From: Frigoribacterium sp. MEB024
GTDB lineage: Bacteria > Actinomycetota > Actinomycetes > Actinomycetales > Microbacteriaceae
Direction: 5' to 3'
Assembly: GCF_000878135.1 (NCBI RefSeq)
Contig: NZ_JXQZ01000017.1
Span: 1 to 64,000, forward strand
DNA: 64,000 nucleotides
Part shown: positions 1-8,725 of the stretch, piece after piece
How the letters are laid out: every line of letters begins with the position of its first letter
Position numbering within the stretch: the first letter of the stretch is position 1
The notes under the pieces: generated by a model
What the model was told of the DNA's origin: nothing
The model's database searches: none
Seen by the model: only the letters and a program-made list of their open reading frames with translations
Position numbers and translations under genes: made by a program

Positions 1-2257
1 CCGACGCCGCGTCGACGGCACGGCTCGCGGCGTCGACGGCCTCGACCGACGCGTCGAGGGCGTCGGAGAGACGGTCTACCTCTGCCTCGGCGGCCTCGAC
101 CCGGGCACGCAGACGACCGAGCTGTTGCCCGTGGGAGGTGACCCGCGCCTCCTCGTCCCGGGCGGCTGCCGCTGCCTCTTTCGCACGGGTGCGCGTCGCG
201 GCGAGGCGGTCCCGCAGCTCGGCGAGTTCGGGGGCGAGGCGCTCGATCTCGGTGGCCACGCCGGTGAGCCGGTCGGCGGCCGCGTCGCGCTCGGCGACGA
301 GCTCGAGGCGCGACCGCTCGGCACCCGACCCGCCGCGCAGCACGTAGTCGGTCAGCACCTCGCCCGCCCGTGTGATGACGGTCACGGGGACCGGGTGGCC
401 GGCGAGTGCCTGCCAGGCCGAGCGCGCGACCACGAGGTCGTCGGCCACGACGGTGGCGGCCAGCAGCCCGAGCACCCCGGGAGGCGCGGTGACGACGGCC
501 GTGGCGGCGACGGCTCCGGTCGGGAGGTCGACGTCGAGCGTCGACAGGGGACGCACGGGCTCGGCCACGACGACCTCGACCCGGCCGAGCTCGGCCTCGG
601 TGGCGTGCGCGACGGCGTCGACCGCGGCCTCGACGTCGTCGGCCAGCACCGAGTCGACCACGCTGCCGAGCGCCGCGGCGACGGCGGCCTCGTAACCGGG
701 ACGCACCTGCACGTGCTCGGCCACCAAGCCGCGGATGCCCGGTCGGCCCGCGGCCACGAGAGCGGCCGTGGCGTCGTTCTGGTCGAGGGCGAGCGACAGG
801 GCGCTCCGCCGGGCCGCGAGGGCGTCGCGCTCGCGTTCGGCCGCGTGCAGGCGGTCGCGCAGCTCGTCGACGCTCGCCGTGAGAGCCGTCAGCTGCTCTT
901 CGGCCTCGGCCTGGACGGCGGCGTGATCGACCCCGTCGGCGTCGGCACGCGGCGACCGCTGCTCGAGCTCGGCGTACTCGACCCGTCCGGCGTCCCGACG
1001 CGCCTCGGCAGCCTCGAGCGCGGCGCGTTGACGCAGCTGCTCGCCCCGGACGGCGGCGAGCCCCGACCGCGCCGTCTCGAGGGCGCCACGCAGGCGGGTG
1101 GCCTCGAGGTCGTGTTGCGAGACGACGACGCTCTGCGCCTGGATCTCGACGTCGAGGGCGTCGAGGGACGCACGGACCGTGGCCAGCTCGGCCCCGGCCG
1201 CCCCCACCGCCGCCTCGGCCTGCGAGACGTCGCCGCGCAGGCGCTCGGCCTCGTCGCGGGCGTCGGCGACCATGCCCGCGCTGACGGTGGTCGCCACGGC
1301 GGGCTGGTCCGCCTGCTGGGCGAGCAGCTGGAGCCGCTGCTGCGCGAGGCTCGACAGGCTGCGCAGGCGCTCGTGGACCGACTCGAGGCCGAAGACCACC
1401 CGGCGGGCGTCGTCGACGGCGTCGCCGACCATGGCCTGCTCGAGGCGGTGCTCACGCTGCTTGTTCTCGTCGAGGCGGTCCTGCAGCACGAGGCGCTCGC
1501 TCTTGCGCTCGGCCTCGGTGCTCGACCGGGCCGTGAGCGACTCCCGCAGGGCGACGACCTCGTCCGCCAGGAGACGGGCGCGGGCGTCCCGGACGACCGC
1601 GGCGATGGTCTGCGCCTCGCGGGCGATCTCGGCCTGGCGCCCGAGCGGTTTGAGTTGACGGCGGAGCTCGCCCGCGAGGTCGCTGAGCCGCGTGAGGTTC
1701 GTCTGCATGGCCTCGAGCTTGCGGAGGGTCTTCTCCTTGCGACGACGGTGTTTGAGGATGCCGGCGGCCTCCTCGACGAAGCCCCGGCGGTCCTCCGGGG
1801 TGGCGCGCAGCACGGCGTCGAGCTGCCCCTGCCCCACGATGACGTGCATCTCGCGGCCGAGGCCGGAGTCGCTGAGCAGCTCTTGGACGTCGAGCAGCCG
1901 GCACCCCTCGCCGTTGATGGCGTACTCGCTGCCACCGTTGCGGAAGAGGGTACGGCTGATCGTCACCTCGGTGTAGTCGATCGGCAGGGCCCCGTCGGAG
2001 TTGTCGATGGTCAACACCACCTGCGCCCGACCGAGCGGGCCGCGGGTCGAGGTGCCGGCGAAGATGACGTCCTCCATCTTGCCGCCGCGGAGGTTCTTCG
2101 CCCCCTGCTCGCCCATCACCCAGGCGAGGGCGTCGACGACGTTGCTCTTGCCCGAACCGTTCGGGCCGACGACGCAGGTGACCCCCGGCTCGAAGGCGAA
2201 CGTGGTCGCCGAGGCGAACGACTTGAAGCCCTTGAGCGTGAGGCTCTTCAGGTACAT
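1..2257 (-). CDS. smc: Chromosome segregation ATPase SMC (C-terminal part cut by window edge)
   Basis: SMC is the coiled-coil ATPase of the bacterial condensin complex (with ScpA and ScpB), which compacts and separates replicated chromosomes. The visible 752 residues start MYLKSLTLKGFKSF, the usual SMC N-terminus. They carry the Walker A GPNGSGKS at residues 31-38, then a long Arg/Glu/Ala-rich coiled coil, a hinge-like stretch around residue 500 (GIRGLVAEHV), and the start of the return coil. The C-terminal head with Walker B lies beyond the window. The ATG at 2257 is preceded by GAGGAGG, a strong ribosome site that is itself part of a GGAGGCGCG repeat copy. It lies downstream of mutM and rnc on the same strand, the usual actinobacterial order. 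Confidence 0.96.
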   Translation of the reverse strand, partial: MYLKSLTLKGFKSFASATTFAFEPGVTCVVGPNGSGKSNVVDALAWVMGEQGAKNLRGGKMEDVIFAGTSTRGPLGRAQVVLTIDNSDGALPIDYTEVTISRTLFRNGGSEYAINGEGCRLLDVQELLSDSGLGREMHVIVGQGQLDAVLRATPEDRRGFVEEAAGILKHRRRKEKTLRKLEAMQTNLTRLSDLAGELRRQLKPLGRQAEIAREAQTIAAVVRDARARLLADEVVALRESLTARSSTEAERKSERLVLQDRLDENKQREHRLEQAMVGDAVDDARRVVFGLESVHERLRSLSSLAQQRLQLLAQQADQPAVATTVSAGMVADARDEAERLRGDVSQAEAAVGAAGAELATVRASLDALDVEIQAQSVVVSQHDLEATRLRGALETARSGLAAVRGEQLRQRAALEAAEARRDAGRVEYAELEQRSPRADADGVDHAAVQAEAEEQLTALTASVDELRDRLHAAERERDALAARRSALSLALDQNDATAALVAAGRPGIRGLVAEHVQVRPGYEAAVAAALGSVVDSVLADDVEAAVDAVAHATEAELGRVEVVVAEPVRPLSTLDVDLPTGAVAATAVVTAPPGVLGLLAATVVADDLVVARSAWQALAGHPVPVTVITRAGEVLTDYVLRGGSGAERSRLELVAERDAAADRLTGVATEIERLAPELAELRDRLAATRTRAKEAAAAARDEEARVTSHGQQLGRLRARVEAAEAEVDRLSDALDASVEAVDAASRAVDAAS

Positions 2258-2397
2258 GCGCCGCGCCTCCTCGGGGCTCGTGACGGGTGGTGGACCGGGC
2301 GGACCGGGGCGTCGACGGCAGGTCGTGACCCGTTCTCAAGGATACGGGTGGAGGCCCCGCCGTCCGGGGAGGCGGGCGGCGCCGGACGAGGCGGGGG

Positions 2398-3414
2398 TCA
2401 GCGCGTGCGCACCCGCTGGCAGCGAGGGCAGAAGTGGCTCGAGCGGTTCATGAACGCCTCGCGCACGATGGGGGTGCCGCACCGCGGGCAGGGGCGACCT
2501 TGCTGCCCGTACGCGGCGAGGCTGTGGCTGAAGTAACCCGACTGGCCGTTGACGTTGACGTACTGGGCGTCGAAGCTCGTCCCGCCCTCGCCGAGGGCCT
2601 TGAGCAGCACGACCCGCACCTCGGCCAGCAGCACGCGGGCCCGCGCCCTCGACAACGACTCGGTCGGCTGCTCTGGGTGCACCCGCGCGGCCCAGAGGCT
2701 CTCGTCGGCGTAGATGTTGCCCACCCCGCTCAGCAGACCCTGGTCGAGCAGCGCGCGCTTGACACCGGTGCGTCGGGCCAGCAGGCGGGTGATCACCCGC
2801 GGCTCGTCGAAGGCCGGGTCGAGCGGGTCGCGCGCGATGTGCGAGACCTGCTGCGGGACCCGGCGCACCCAGGCGGCCGGATCGGCGTCGGTGCCGTCGG
2901 TGGTGGTCGGCCGGGCGTCCGTCCCGGCCTCGACCGCGGCCTCGGCGTCGGCGTCGGACCCCAGGAGGCGCGGGCCGGCGAACCCCGCCGCCCGCCCGTC
3001 CAGCGTGGGCACGGTCTCGTCGAGGGCCATCGAGCCGAAGATGCGCTGGTCGACGAAGGCGAGTCGCACGGGGCCGAGCGACGGGCTCTCGACCTCGAGC
3101 CGGATGCGCATCAGACGGTCGGGCTCGGCGTCCCGGCTGCGGAGCAGGACCTGACCGCTCATGCCGAGGTGAGCCACGAGGGCCAGGGGCTGCTCGTGCG
3201 GCTCGGCCGGCTCGAAGGGGAACCAGAGGAACTTGCCCCGGCGGACGGCCGAGTCGATCGTGCCACCGACCAACCGGTCGACGAAGTCGTCGCTCGGACC
3301 GCGGTGCCGCTTGAGCGACCGCTGGTCGAGGACGTCGACCGCCGTCACCACGGCACCGGCCACCACGGGGTGCAGACCGGCCCGGACGACCTCGACCTCG
3401 GGCAGTTCGGGCAC
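2398..3414 (-). CDS. mutM: Formamidopyrimidine-DNA glycosylase (Fpg/MutM)
   Basis: A bifunctional base-excision repair enzyme that removes 8-oxoguanine and other oxidised purines and nicks the abasic site. It begins MPELPEVEVV, so the catalytic N-terminal proline and following glutamate are present. It ends with a four-cysteine zinc finger (Cys 309, 312, 329, 332; CPRCG and FCPRCQ). At 338 residues it is about 50 longer than common Fpg proteins. The extra length is an acidic, low-complexity insertion around residues 130-165 (GSDADAEAAVEAGTDARP). The start is GTG, and the rnc stop codon lies two bases upstream, so the genes are probably translationally coupled. Confidence 0.95.
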   Translation of the reverse strand: MPELPEVEVVRAGLHPVVAGAVVTAVDVLDQRSLKRHRGPSDDFVDRLVGGTIDSAVRRGKFLWFPFEPAEPHEQPLALVAHLGMSGQVLLRSRDAEPDRLMRIRLEVESPSLGPVRLAFVDQRIFGSMALDETVPTLDGRAAGFAGPRLLGSDADAEAAVEAGTDARPTTTDGTDADPAAWVRRVPQQVSHIARDPLDPAFDEPRVITRLLARRTGVKRALLDQGLLSGVGNIYADESLWAARVHPEQPTESLSRARARVLLAEVRVVLLKALGEGGTSFDAQYVNVNGQSGYFSHSLAAYGQQGRPCPRCGTPIVREAFMNRSSHFCPRCQRVRTR

Positions 3415-3416
3415 GG

Positions 3417-4169
3417 TCAGGCGGTGGAGGCGGCGGCCCGACGGGCGGCGGCCACCCCGGCGGCCGACGCGTTGAGCGACGTCCAGGCCCCGAGGGCGGC
3501 GGCCATCTCGGCCTGCTTCTTGCTGCTGCCCGACCCCTCGGCGACGCCCTGCTCGTCACCCAGGGCGACGACCGCGTGGAAACGCTTGTCGTGATCGGGA
3601 CCACTGTCGGTGACCGAGTACGAAGGCATGCCCCGACCCAGGGTCGCAGCCAGTTCTTGCAGGCTGGTCTTGGGGTCCATCGCGGCACCGAAACGATCGG
3701 GGTCGACGAGCAGCGGCGCCACGAGACGCAGCACGAGTGCCGTGGCAGCCTCGCCCCCGGCCTCGAGGTACGTCGCACCGATGATGGCCTCGACGGTGTC
3801 GGCCAGGATCGAGTGCTTGTCCCGACCGCCGGTCAACTCTTCGCCGCGACCGAGGCGCAGGTACGGGCCGAGACCGATGATCCGCGCGACCTCGGCCAGG
3901 GCGACGGTGCTGACGAGACTGGCCCGACGCTTCGCGAGGTCGCCCTCGTCGAGGTCGGGGTTCTCGGTGAAGAGCATGACCGTGACGGCCTGGCCCAGGA
4001 TGGAGTCGCCGAGGAACTCGAGGCGCTCGTTGTTGCCGACGCCGCCGTGCTCGTACGAGTACGACCGGTGCGTGAGCGCCTGGTCGATCAGGTCGTCGCT
4101 GAGCTCGATCTGCAGTCGGGACAAGAGAACAGCCCGGTCGGCACCAGGGCTCGACTCGGGCTGACTCAT
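3417..4169 (-). CDS. rnc: Ribonuclease III
   Basis: A double-strand-specific endoribonuclease for rRNA precursor processing and mRNA turnover. The 250-residue protein has the RNase III signature NERLEFLGDSILG at residues 47-59 (metal-binding Glu and Asp) and a C-terminal double-stranded-RNA-binding domain from about 160 to 235. I chose the ATG at 4169 (MSQPESS). A longer open frame upstream would run into the rpmF region and adds non-conserved sequence. It sits between rpmF and mutM, the classic actinobacterial rpmF-rnc-mutM-smc arrangement. Confidence 0.96.
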   Translation of the reverse strand: MSQPESSPGADRAVLLSRLQIELSDDLIDQALTHRSYSYEHGGVGNNERLEFLGDSILGQAVTVMLFTENPDLDEGDLAKRRASLVSTVALAEVARIIGLGPYLRLGRGEELTGGRDKHSILADTVEAIIGATYLEAGGEAATALVLRLVAPLLVDPDRFGAAMDPKTSLQELAATLGRGMPSYSVTDSGPDHDKRFHAVVALGDEQGVAEGSGSSKKQAEMAAALGAWTSLNASAAGVAAARRAAASTA

Positions 4170-4206
4170 GCGCTCACCGCGAGGGTGGACGGGTTCACGT
4201 CGGTGA

Positions 4207-4410
4207 TCAGACGTCGGCGACCTTGCGGCCCTTGTACTCCATGTACAGGGCGGTGCCGGCGCTGTCCTCGACGACCTTGGCACGGTGCGGCAGGCTGTAG
4301 GTGACCTTGCCGTTCTCGATCGTCTTGACGAGCTGGACCGGCGTGGCCTTCCACTGCGAACGACGAGCGTGCGTGTTGGAGCGTGACTGCTTGCGCTTCG
4401 GGACGGCCAT
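4207..4410 (-). CDS. rpmF: Large ribosomal subunit protein bL32
   Basis: A structural protein of the 50S subunit. The 67-residue chain starts [20 protein letters not shown], the invariant bL32 N-terminus, and is strongly basic. It has no CxxC zinc-ribbon pairs, so this is the cysteine-free, zinc-independent form. It lies 71 bases downstream of the DUF177 gene and just upstream of rnc. A short hairpin precedes its purine-rich ribosome site (AGAGAGAAGAG). Confidence 0.97.
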   Translation of the reverse strand: MAVPKRKQSRSNTHARRSQWKATPVQLVKTIENGKVTYSLPHRAKVVEDSAGTALYMEYKGRKVADV

Positions 4411-4430
4411 GGGTTTCTCTTCTCTCTGTC

Positions 4431-4448
4431 GGCACCCTCACGGGTGCC
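4431..4448 (-). promoter_or_regulatory. Small hairpin in the rpmF leader
   Basis: A perfect 7-bp stem (GGCACCC/GGGTGCC) with a 4-base loop lies between the DUF177 stop and the rpmF ribosome site. It could act as a weak attenuator or an mRNA processing site that sets the higher level needed for a ribosomal protein. This is inferred from position only; no U-tract follows. Confidence 0.35.
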
Positions 4449-4481
4449 TGGGTCTGACGATGGTGGGTGACGCGGTGGTGT

Positions 4482-5069
4482 TCAGTGCTGCTCGTCGGCC
4501 GGGCGCTGGTCGTCGTGACCGGTTCCCTGTGACGTGCCGTCGGCGGGTGCCGATTCAGCCTGGAACCCTGCCAGGGCCGACCAGCGGGGGTCGGCGATCT
4601 CGCGGGGCTGGTAGCCGGGGATGTCGTCCACGCGCTCGCCCGTTTCGGGGTCGAGGCCCGGACAATCCGGCCGACAGACCGGCTGGAAGGGCAGTGACAG
4701 AACCACTGCGTCTCTGACCACGGGTTCAAGATCCACGTGATCGTCTTGAACCTGATAGTCAAAAGCTTCGTCGACATCGTACGCGAAAAGCTCGGCGAAA
4801 TCGACTTCGACGGGCTCGGAGATGTCACGGAGGCATCGGCTGCACTCACCGACCGCCGTGCCCGAGACGTGCGCGGACACCAGGATGCCGTCGTGCAGCC
4901 CCTCGAGCTTGACGTCGATCGCGATCTCGGCACCCTTCGGCACCGAGATCTGTCCCTCGCCGAGCTTCTCGGGCACGACGACGTCGAGTTCGTGCTCGCG
5001 CATCTCGCCCGGACGGTGCACGAGGTCGAACACCGGGACGGTGTAGGGGGTCTGGCTGAAATGAGGCAC
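4482..5069 (-). CDS. DUF177 / YceD family protein
   Basis: A 195-residue member of the DUF177 (YceD, 23S rRNA accumulation) family, which almost always precedes rpmF. A role in ribosome biogenesis is proposed for homologues. The family core is seen as VFDLVHRPGEMREHEL at the N-terminus, then GECSRCL near residue 75 and CRPDCPGL near residue 140; the cysteine pairs CxxC and CxxxC suggest metal binding. The C-terminus is acidic and non-conserved. Codons around 4640-4830 contain many A/T-ending triplets (GCT, TTT, TAT, GTT, CAA, AGA, TCA) that are rare in the neighbours. Confidence 0.9.
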   Translation of the reverse strand: MPHFSQTPYTVPVFDLVHRPGEMREHELDVVVPEKLGEGQISVPKGAEIAIDVKLEGLHDGILVSAHVSGTAVGECSRCLRDISEPVEVDFAELFAYDVDEAFDYQVQDDHVDLEPVVRDAVVLSLPFQPVCRPDCPGLDPETGERVDDIPGYQPREIADPRWSALAGFQAESAPADGTSQGTGHDDQRPADEQH

Positions 5070-5080
5070 GAAGAGAGAGT

Positions 5081-7402
5081 TTACGCCGTCGAGCCGGACG
5101 CCGCCTCCGTGCCCCCGACGAGCGATCGCGGCGCGATGGTCGCCACGACGCGCTGCCCCACGGACGAGGAGGCGCGGAGCCCGTCGATCACGCGGCGTGC
5201 GTCCGCCTGCACCTGCCGAGCGGCCGGCTCGGCCCCGAAGCGCTCGGCCTGCAGGGCGTCCAGCAGCGCGACCGAGGCGACCCGCGCCTCCTCGGCCCTG
5301 CTCGTCCGGCCGGAGGACGGTGCCGTCGCCGTGCCGGTCACGGCATCGTGGCCGACGCCCCCCACCCCGAGTCGCTGCGCCAGCAGGCCGGCGACGGCCG
5401 GCGGGGTCATCGTGGCCGTCACCGGGACACCCAGGTCTCGAGCGGTGTCGACCACCTCGTGCCAGGCGTGCAGCGCCAGGTCGGGCGGGGACGCCGACAA
5501 TCGGCGACGTCGGCGGCCCGCGCGCAGACCCGAGGGGACGACGAGGGCGGCGAGCACGAGCGCCGCGAGCACCGACAGGGCGATCGACGGGACCGGCCCG
5601 ACGCCGGAGCCCGGCCCCGAGGCGGCGGACGTCGGCGTGGCGCTCGCGCTCGGAGCCGCACCGGTCGGCGCGGTCGAGGCCGACGGGGCCGTGCTCGCGT
5701 CGGGCGCGGTGCTCGCGTCGTCGCTGGGGACGTCGCTCGGCTCGACGCCGGTCTGCTGCAGGTACTGCTGAGGCGCGCCGAGGCCGACGGTCGGCTCGAA
5801 GGGGACCCAGCCGAGCCCGGCGAAGTACAGCTCGGGCCAGGTGTGCAGGTCGTCGCTGCTCACCCGGAACGCGGCGTCGTCACCGACGCCCTGCAGGTCG
5901 CCCGGCAGGAAGCCCACGGCCACCCGCGAGGGGATGCCCAGCGTCCGGGCCATGACCGCCATCGCCGAGGCGAAGTGGACGCAGTACCCGCTGCGGACCT
6001 GCAGGAACGTCTCGATCGCGTCGAGGCCGCTGCCGTCGTAGCCGCGCTGGACAGGGGTGTCCTCCGAGTACGTGAAGTCGCCGTCGCGGAAGAAGTCCTG
6101 CAGCTCGACGGCCGCGTCGAACGGGTTGGCCGAGCCGCCGGTCACCTCGGCGGCGAGGTCGGTGACGGCCTGCGGCACCTCGTCGACCGAGAGGTAGGGC
6201 GCCATGTCGGGCCCCGTGTCGTCGAGCGAGGCGACGACCTGCTCGGGGCTCGGGTCGACGGGCCGACTCGTCACCTCGTACTCGAGGCCCTGCGTGCCCT
6301 CGGAGTCGCTGCGGACGGTGACGCCGCTCTCGTCGACGAACCGCCACCCGTCGTCGAGCCCCTCGATGGTGGTCGGCGGCACCGGGACGGGCAGGTACGG
6401 ACTGCGGAGCGCCCCGATCGTGACGTCCGTCGTGACGTCGCGTCGTGCGGTGCCCGGGTCGATGCCGGGAGCGTCGGGCAGGGTGTCGAGCGTGTTGAGC
6501 GGGTCGAGCGGCACGTCGGCCGGACTCCAGGTGCGGCCCGAGAAGTCGACGAGGTCGACGAGCTTGAGGTAGGTGCCCTGCGGATCGTCGGTCCGGTACG
6601 ACAGGACGGTGACCGGGGCACCCCGCCGCAGGTCGTCGCCGAGGTCGATGATGGGGTTCACGCCGGTCGCGAGGCCGGCACCGGTGCCCGAACCGGTCAA
6701 CGGCGCCACGCCCGTGAGGGGAACGACGGCGGTCAGGAGCCCGGCCACGGCGACCGACGCGGCGGCACCGACGAGACCGGCGCGCGAGGGTCGTCGCCCC
6801 GTGGAGACCATCAGCAGCACGAGGTAGGCCAGCACGGTCGCCACCACCCAGGGCCAGCTCGTCACGACGCCCGGGACGAAGGTCGGCACGGCCAGGACGA
6901 GGGCCGGGAAGACCCCGGTCACGACCGGCAGTTGCCCCACCGACGACAACAAGTCGGTGACGACGGCGACGACGAGGACCGAGAGTGCCACCGTGACCAG
7001 CAGGCCGTCGTTGACCTCGACGGGGGCCGATCCCTCGACGATGGCCGCGTTGGCCTGAGCCGAGAGCTCCGGGACGCGCGCGAAGGTGGCACCCGTCGGC
7101 ACGACGCCGAGCAGGGCCGTCCCCCCCGAGGCGAAGGCCGTCGTGACGAGCGCGCCGAGGACCGCCCCGCCGACCACGCCCGCCCAGGAGGCTCCTCCGA
7201 GCGCCCGGACGGCGAGGGAACCCCCCAGCACCACGGCGGCCACGACGGCACCGGCGATCCACCAGCCCACCCCGACGAAGACGGGATGCAGGCTCGCGAG
7301 CGAGAGGACGAGCACGAGCCAGAGCAGAGCCGTGGTCTGCCAGCGGGCCGCGCCCGTGGGCTCGGCCCCGAAGAACCCCACGCGCGTCGACGAGTCAGTC
7401 AT
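5081..7402 (-). CDS. Membrane-anchored transglutaminase-like protein
   Basis: A 773-residue protein with about seven hydrophobic segments in the first 230 residues, an extracytoplasmic domain, one membrane span near residue 635 and a short cytoplasmic tail with a DUF4129-like Ala/Leu-rich helix. The transglutaminase core is visible: GYCVHFASAMAVMARTLGIP holds the nucleophilic Cys and LHTWPELYF the His. The usual third residue in FDPT appears here as FEPT, a Glu replacing Asp. A Ser/Thr/Ala/Pro-rich linker precedes the last span. It overlaps the DUF58 gene by 8 bases and follows MoxR, a common three-gene set with proposed chaperone or envelope roles. The substrate is unknown. Confidence 0.9.
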   Translation of the reverse strand: MTDSSTRVGFFGAEPTGAARWQTTALLWLVLVLSLASLHPVFVGVGWWIAGAVVAAVVLGGSLAVRALGGASWAGVVGGAVLGALVTTAFASGGTALLGVVPTGATFARVPELSAQANAAIVEGSAPVEVNDGLLVTVALSVLVVAVVTDLLSSVGQLPVVTGVFPALVLAVPTFVPGVVTSWPWVVATVLAYLVLLMVSTGRRPSRAGLVGAAASVAVAGLLTAVVPLTGVAPLTGSGTGAGLATGVNPIIDLGDDLRRGAPVTVLSYRTDDPQGTYLKLVDLVDFSGRTWSPADVPLDPLNTLDTLPDAPGIDPGTARRDVTTDVTIGALRSPYLPVPVPPTTIEGLDDGWRFVDESGVTVRSDSEGTQGLEYEVTSRPVDPSPEQVVASLDDTGPDMAPYLSVDEVPQAVTDLAAEVTGGSANPFDAAVELQDFFRDGDFTYSEDTPVQRGYDGSGLDAIETFLQVRSGYCVHFASAMAVMARTLGIPSRVAVGFLPGDLQGVGDDAAFRVSSDDLHTWPELYFAGLGWVPFEPTVGLGAPQQYLQQTGVEPSDVPSDDASTAPDASTAPSASTAPTGAAPSASATPTSAASGPGSGVGPVPSIALSVLAALVLAALVVPSGLRAGRRRRRLSASPPDLALHAWHEVVDTARDLGVPVTATMTPPAVAGLLAQRLGVGGVGHDAVTGTATAPSSGRTSRAEEARVASVALLDALQAERFGAEPAARQVQADARRVIDGLRASSSVGQRVVATIAPRSLVGGTEAASGSTA

Positions 7403-8723
7403 CGAGGACCCCCGAGGTCGTGATCAGGCGGCCGACGTCGACGCTCGAGTCGGTCTCGACGACCCGCCAGCCGGAGTCACGCAGGGCGCCGGCGACCTCG
7501 TCGGGGGCGAGCACGCGGTCGTCGCCCCGGCCCGGACCGTCGGCGAGGCGCGCGGGTCGTGAGGTCAGGCCGGCGCCGAGGGGCAGGGCGGCCGTGACGA
7601 CGACGGCGATCGCCGACGACCCGGGAGCCCTCGAGGCGACGAGCAGCTCGAGGTCGAGCCGGCCCAGGCCCGAGACGACCGCCACGACGGGCTCCCGGGG
7701 CGACGGGGCGGGAGCCGGTGCCCCGAGCGCGTCGTCGAGCCGCAGGTCGGCGAGGTCGTCGAGGAACCCCGTGGTCGACTCCGGGTCGTGCCGGGCGACG
7801 AGCGTGCCGCCGGGTGTCGTCAGCACGGTCGCGGACCCCGCGTGGCCGATCTCGACCGCGATGGTCGCGGCGAACGAGACCGCCCACTCGAACGCGTCGC
7901 TGACGAGCGGGATCGAGGCGGTCGCCGGCCTCACCCGGACGCCGCTCGTCGGCGGCACCGTCGGACGCGCGTCGGACCATCCCTCGGCCGCGACGGCGAT
8001 GACGACCCGCGCGCTGGGCAGGCCGTGCTGCTCTTCTTGTCGGACCATGAGCTCACCGTGCCGGGCCGTCGCCTTCCAGTGCACCCGACGCATCGGGTCA
8101 CCCCGGCGGTACTCGCGCGTGACCGGATCGTCCTCGCCACCGGCCAGGCTGTGCTCGCGCTGCCGTCTCGACCCGTCACCCAGGGCACGGGACTCGCGCC
8201 CGAGCCCCACCTCGACGACGTCGGGCACGACGACGAACTCGGCCACGCCGGCCGCCACGACCCGTCGCCGGGCGACGCCGTACGACTCGACGAGGTCGAC
8301 GTGCAGGGGGCCGATGCGGTGCCGACCGCGCGGCAGGTCGTGGTGACGGAAGACCGCCGAGGAGGCGCGGCCCGGCACGAGCAGGACGGCCGCGGCCTCG
8401 GAGTCGGACAGTCGCCCGAACGGCAGCTGCTCGCGGACCCGCACCGTGCCGGAGGTCCTCCCCCCTCGGGGAAGGACCGTGACCGTCTCGACGGCGGACC
8501 ACCCCGCGACGCCGCGGTCGGGGGTGAAACGGCGGGCGACCCGCACGTCGGCCGTGCGGAAGAGCAGCGACACCGTGACGGCCACGATCAGCACGACGAG
8601 CGTCGAGCCGGCGAACACGAGGGCCGGGGCCTGCAGCAGCCAGCCCACGAGCACGACGAGCACCCCGGCGGCGAGCACGCCGACGCCTCGGCCGGTCGGC
8701 CTGGGGACCCCACCCCGTCTCAC
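7395..8723 (-). CDS. DUF58 domain-containing membrane protein
   Basis: A 442-residue protein with two N-terminal membrane spans (about residues 10-50) followed by a cytoplasmic region. The DUF58 hallmark REYRRGDPMRRVHWKATAR lies near residues 205-225. The family is the regular partner of MoxR AAA+ ATPases and carries a von Willebrand factor A-like fold downstream of the motif. The start is GTG two bases after the moxR stop, and the 3' end overlaps the transglutaminase start, so the three genes form one translationally coupled operon. Molecular function is unproven. Confidence 0.9.
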   Translation of the reverse strand: MRRGGVPRPTGRGVGVLAAGVLVVLVGWLLQAPALVFAGSTLVVLIVAVTVSLLFRTADVRVARRFTPDRGVAGWSAVETVTVLPRGGRTSGTVRVREQLPFGRLSDSEAAAVLLVPGRASSAVFRHHDLPRGRHRIGPLHVDLVESYGVARRRVVAAGVAEFVVVPDVVEVGLGRESRALGDGSRRQREHSLAGGEDDPVTREYRRGDPMRRVHWKATARHGELMVRQEEQHGLPSARVVIAVAAEGWSDARPTVPPTSGVRVRPATASIPLVSDAFEWAVSFAATIAVEIGHAGSATVLTTPGGTLVARHDPESTTGFLDDLADLRLDDALGAPAPAPSPREPVVAVVSGLGRLDLELLVASRAPGSSAIAVVVTAALPLGAGLTSRPARLADGPGRGDDRVLAPDEVAGALRDSGWRVVETDSSVDVGRLITTSGVLDD

Positions 8724-8725
8724 GG

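Noticed and set aside
125-2536. 803-residue open frame on the plus strand opposite smc
   Set aside because: It mirrors the smc reading frame. At this GC content antisense frames rarely meet stops, and the translation is low-complexity with no recognisable domain.
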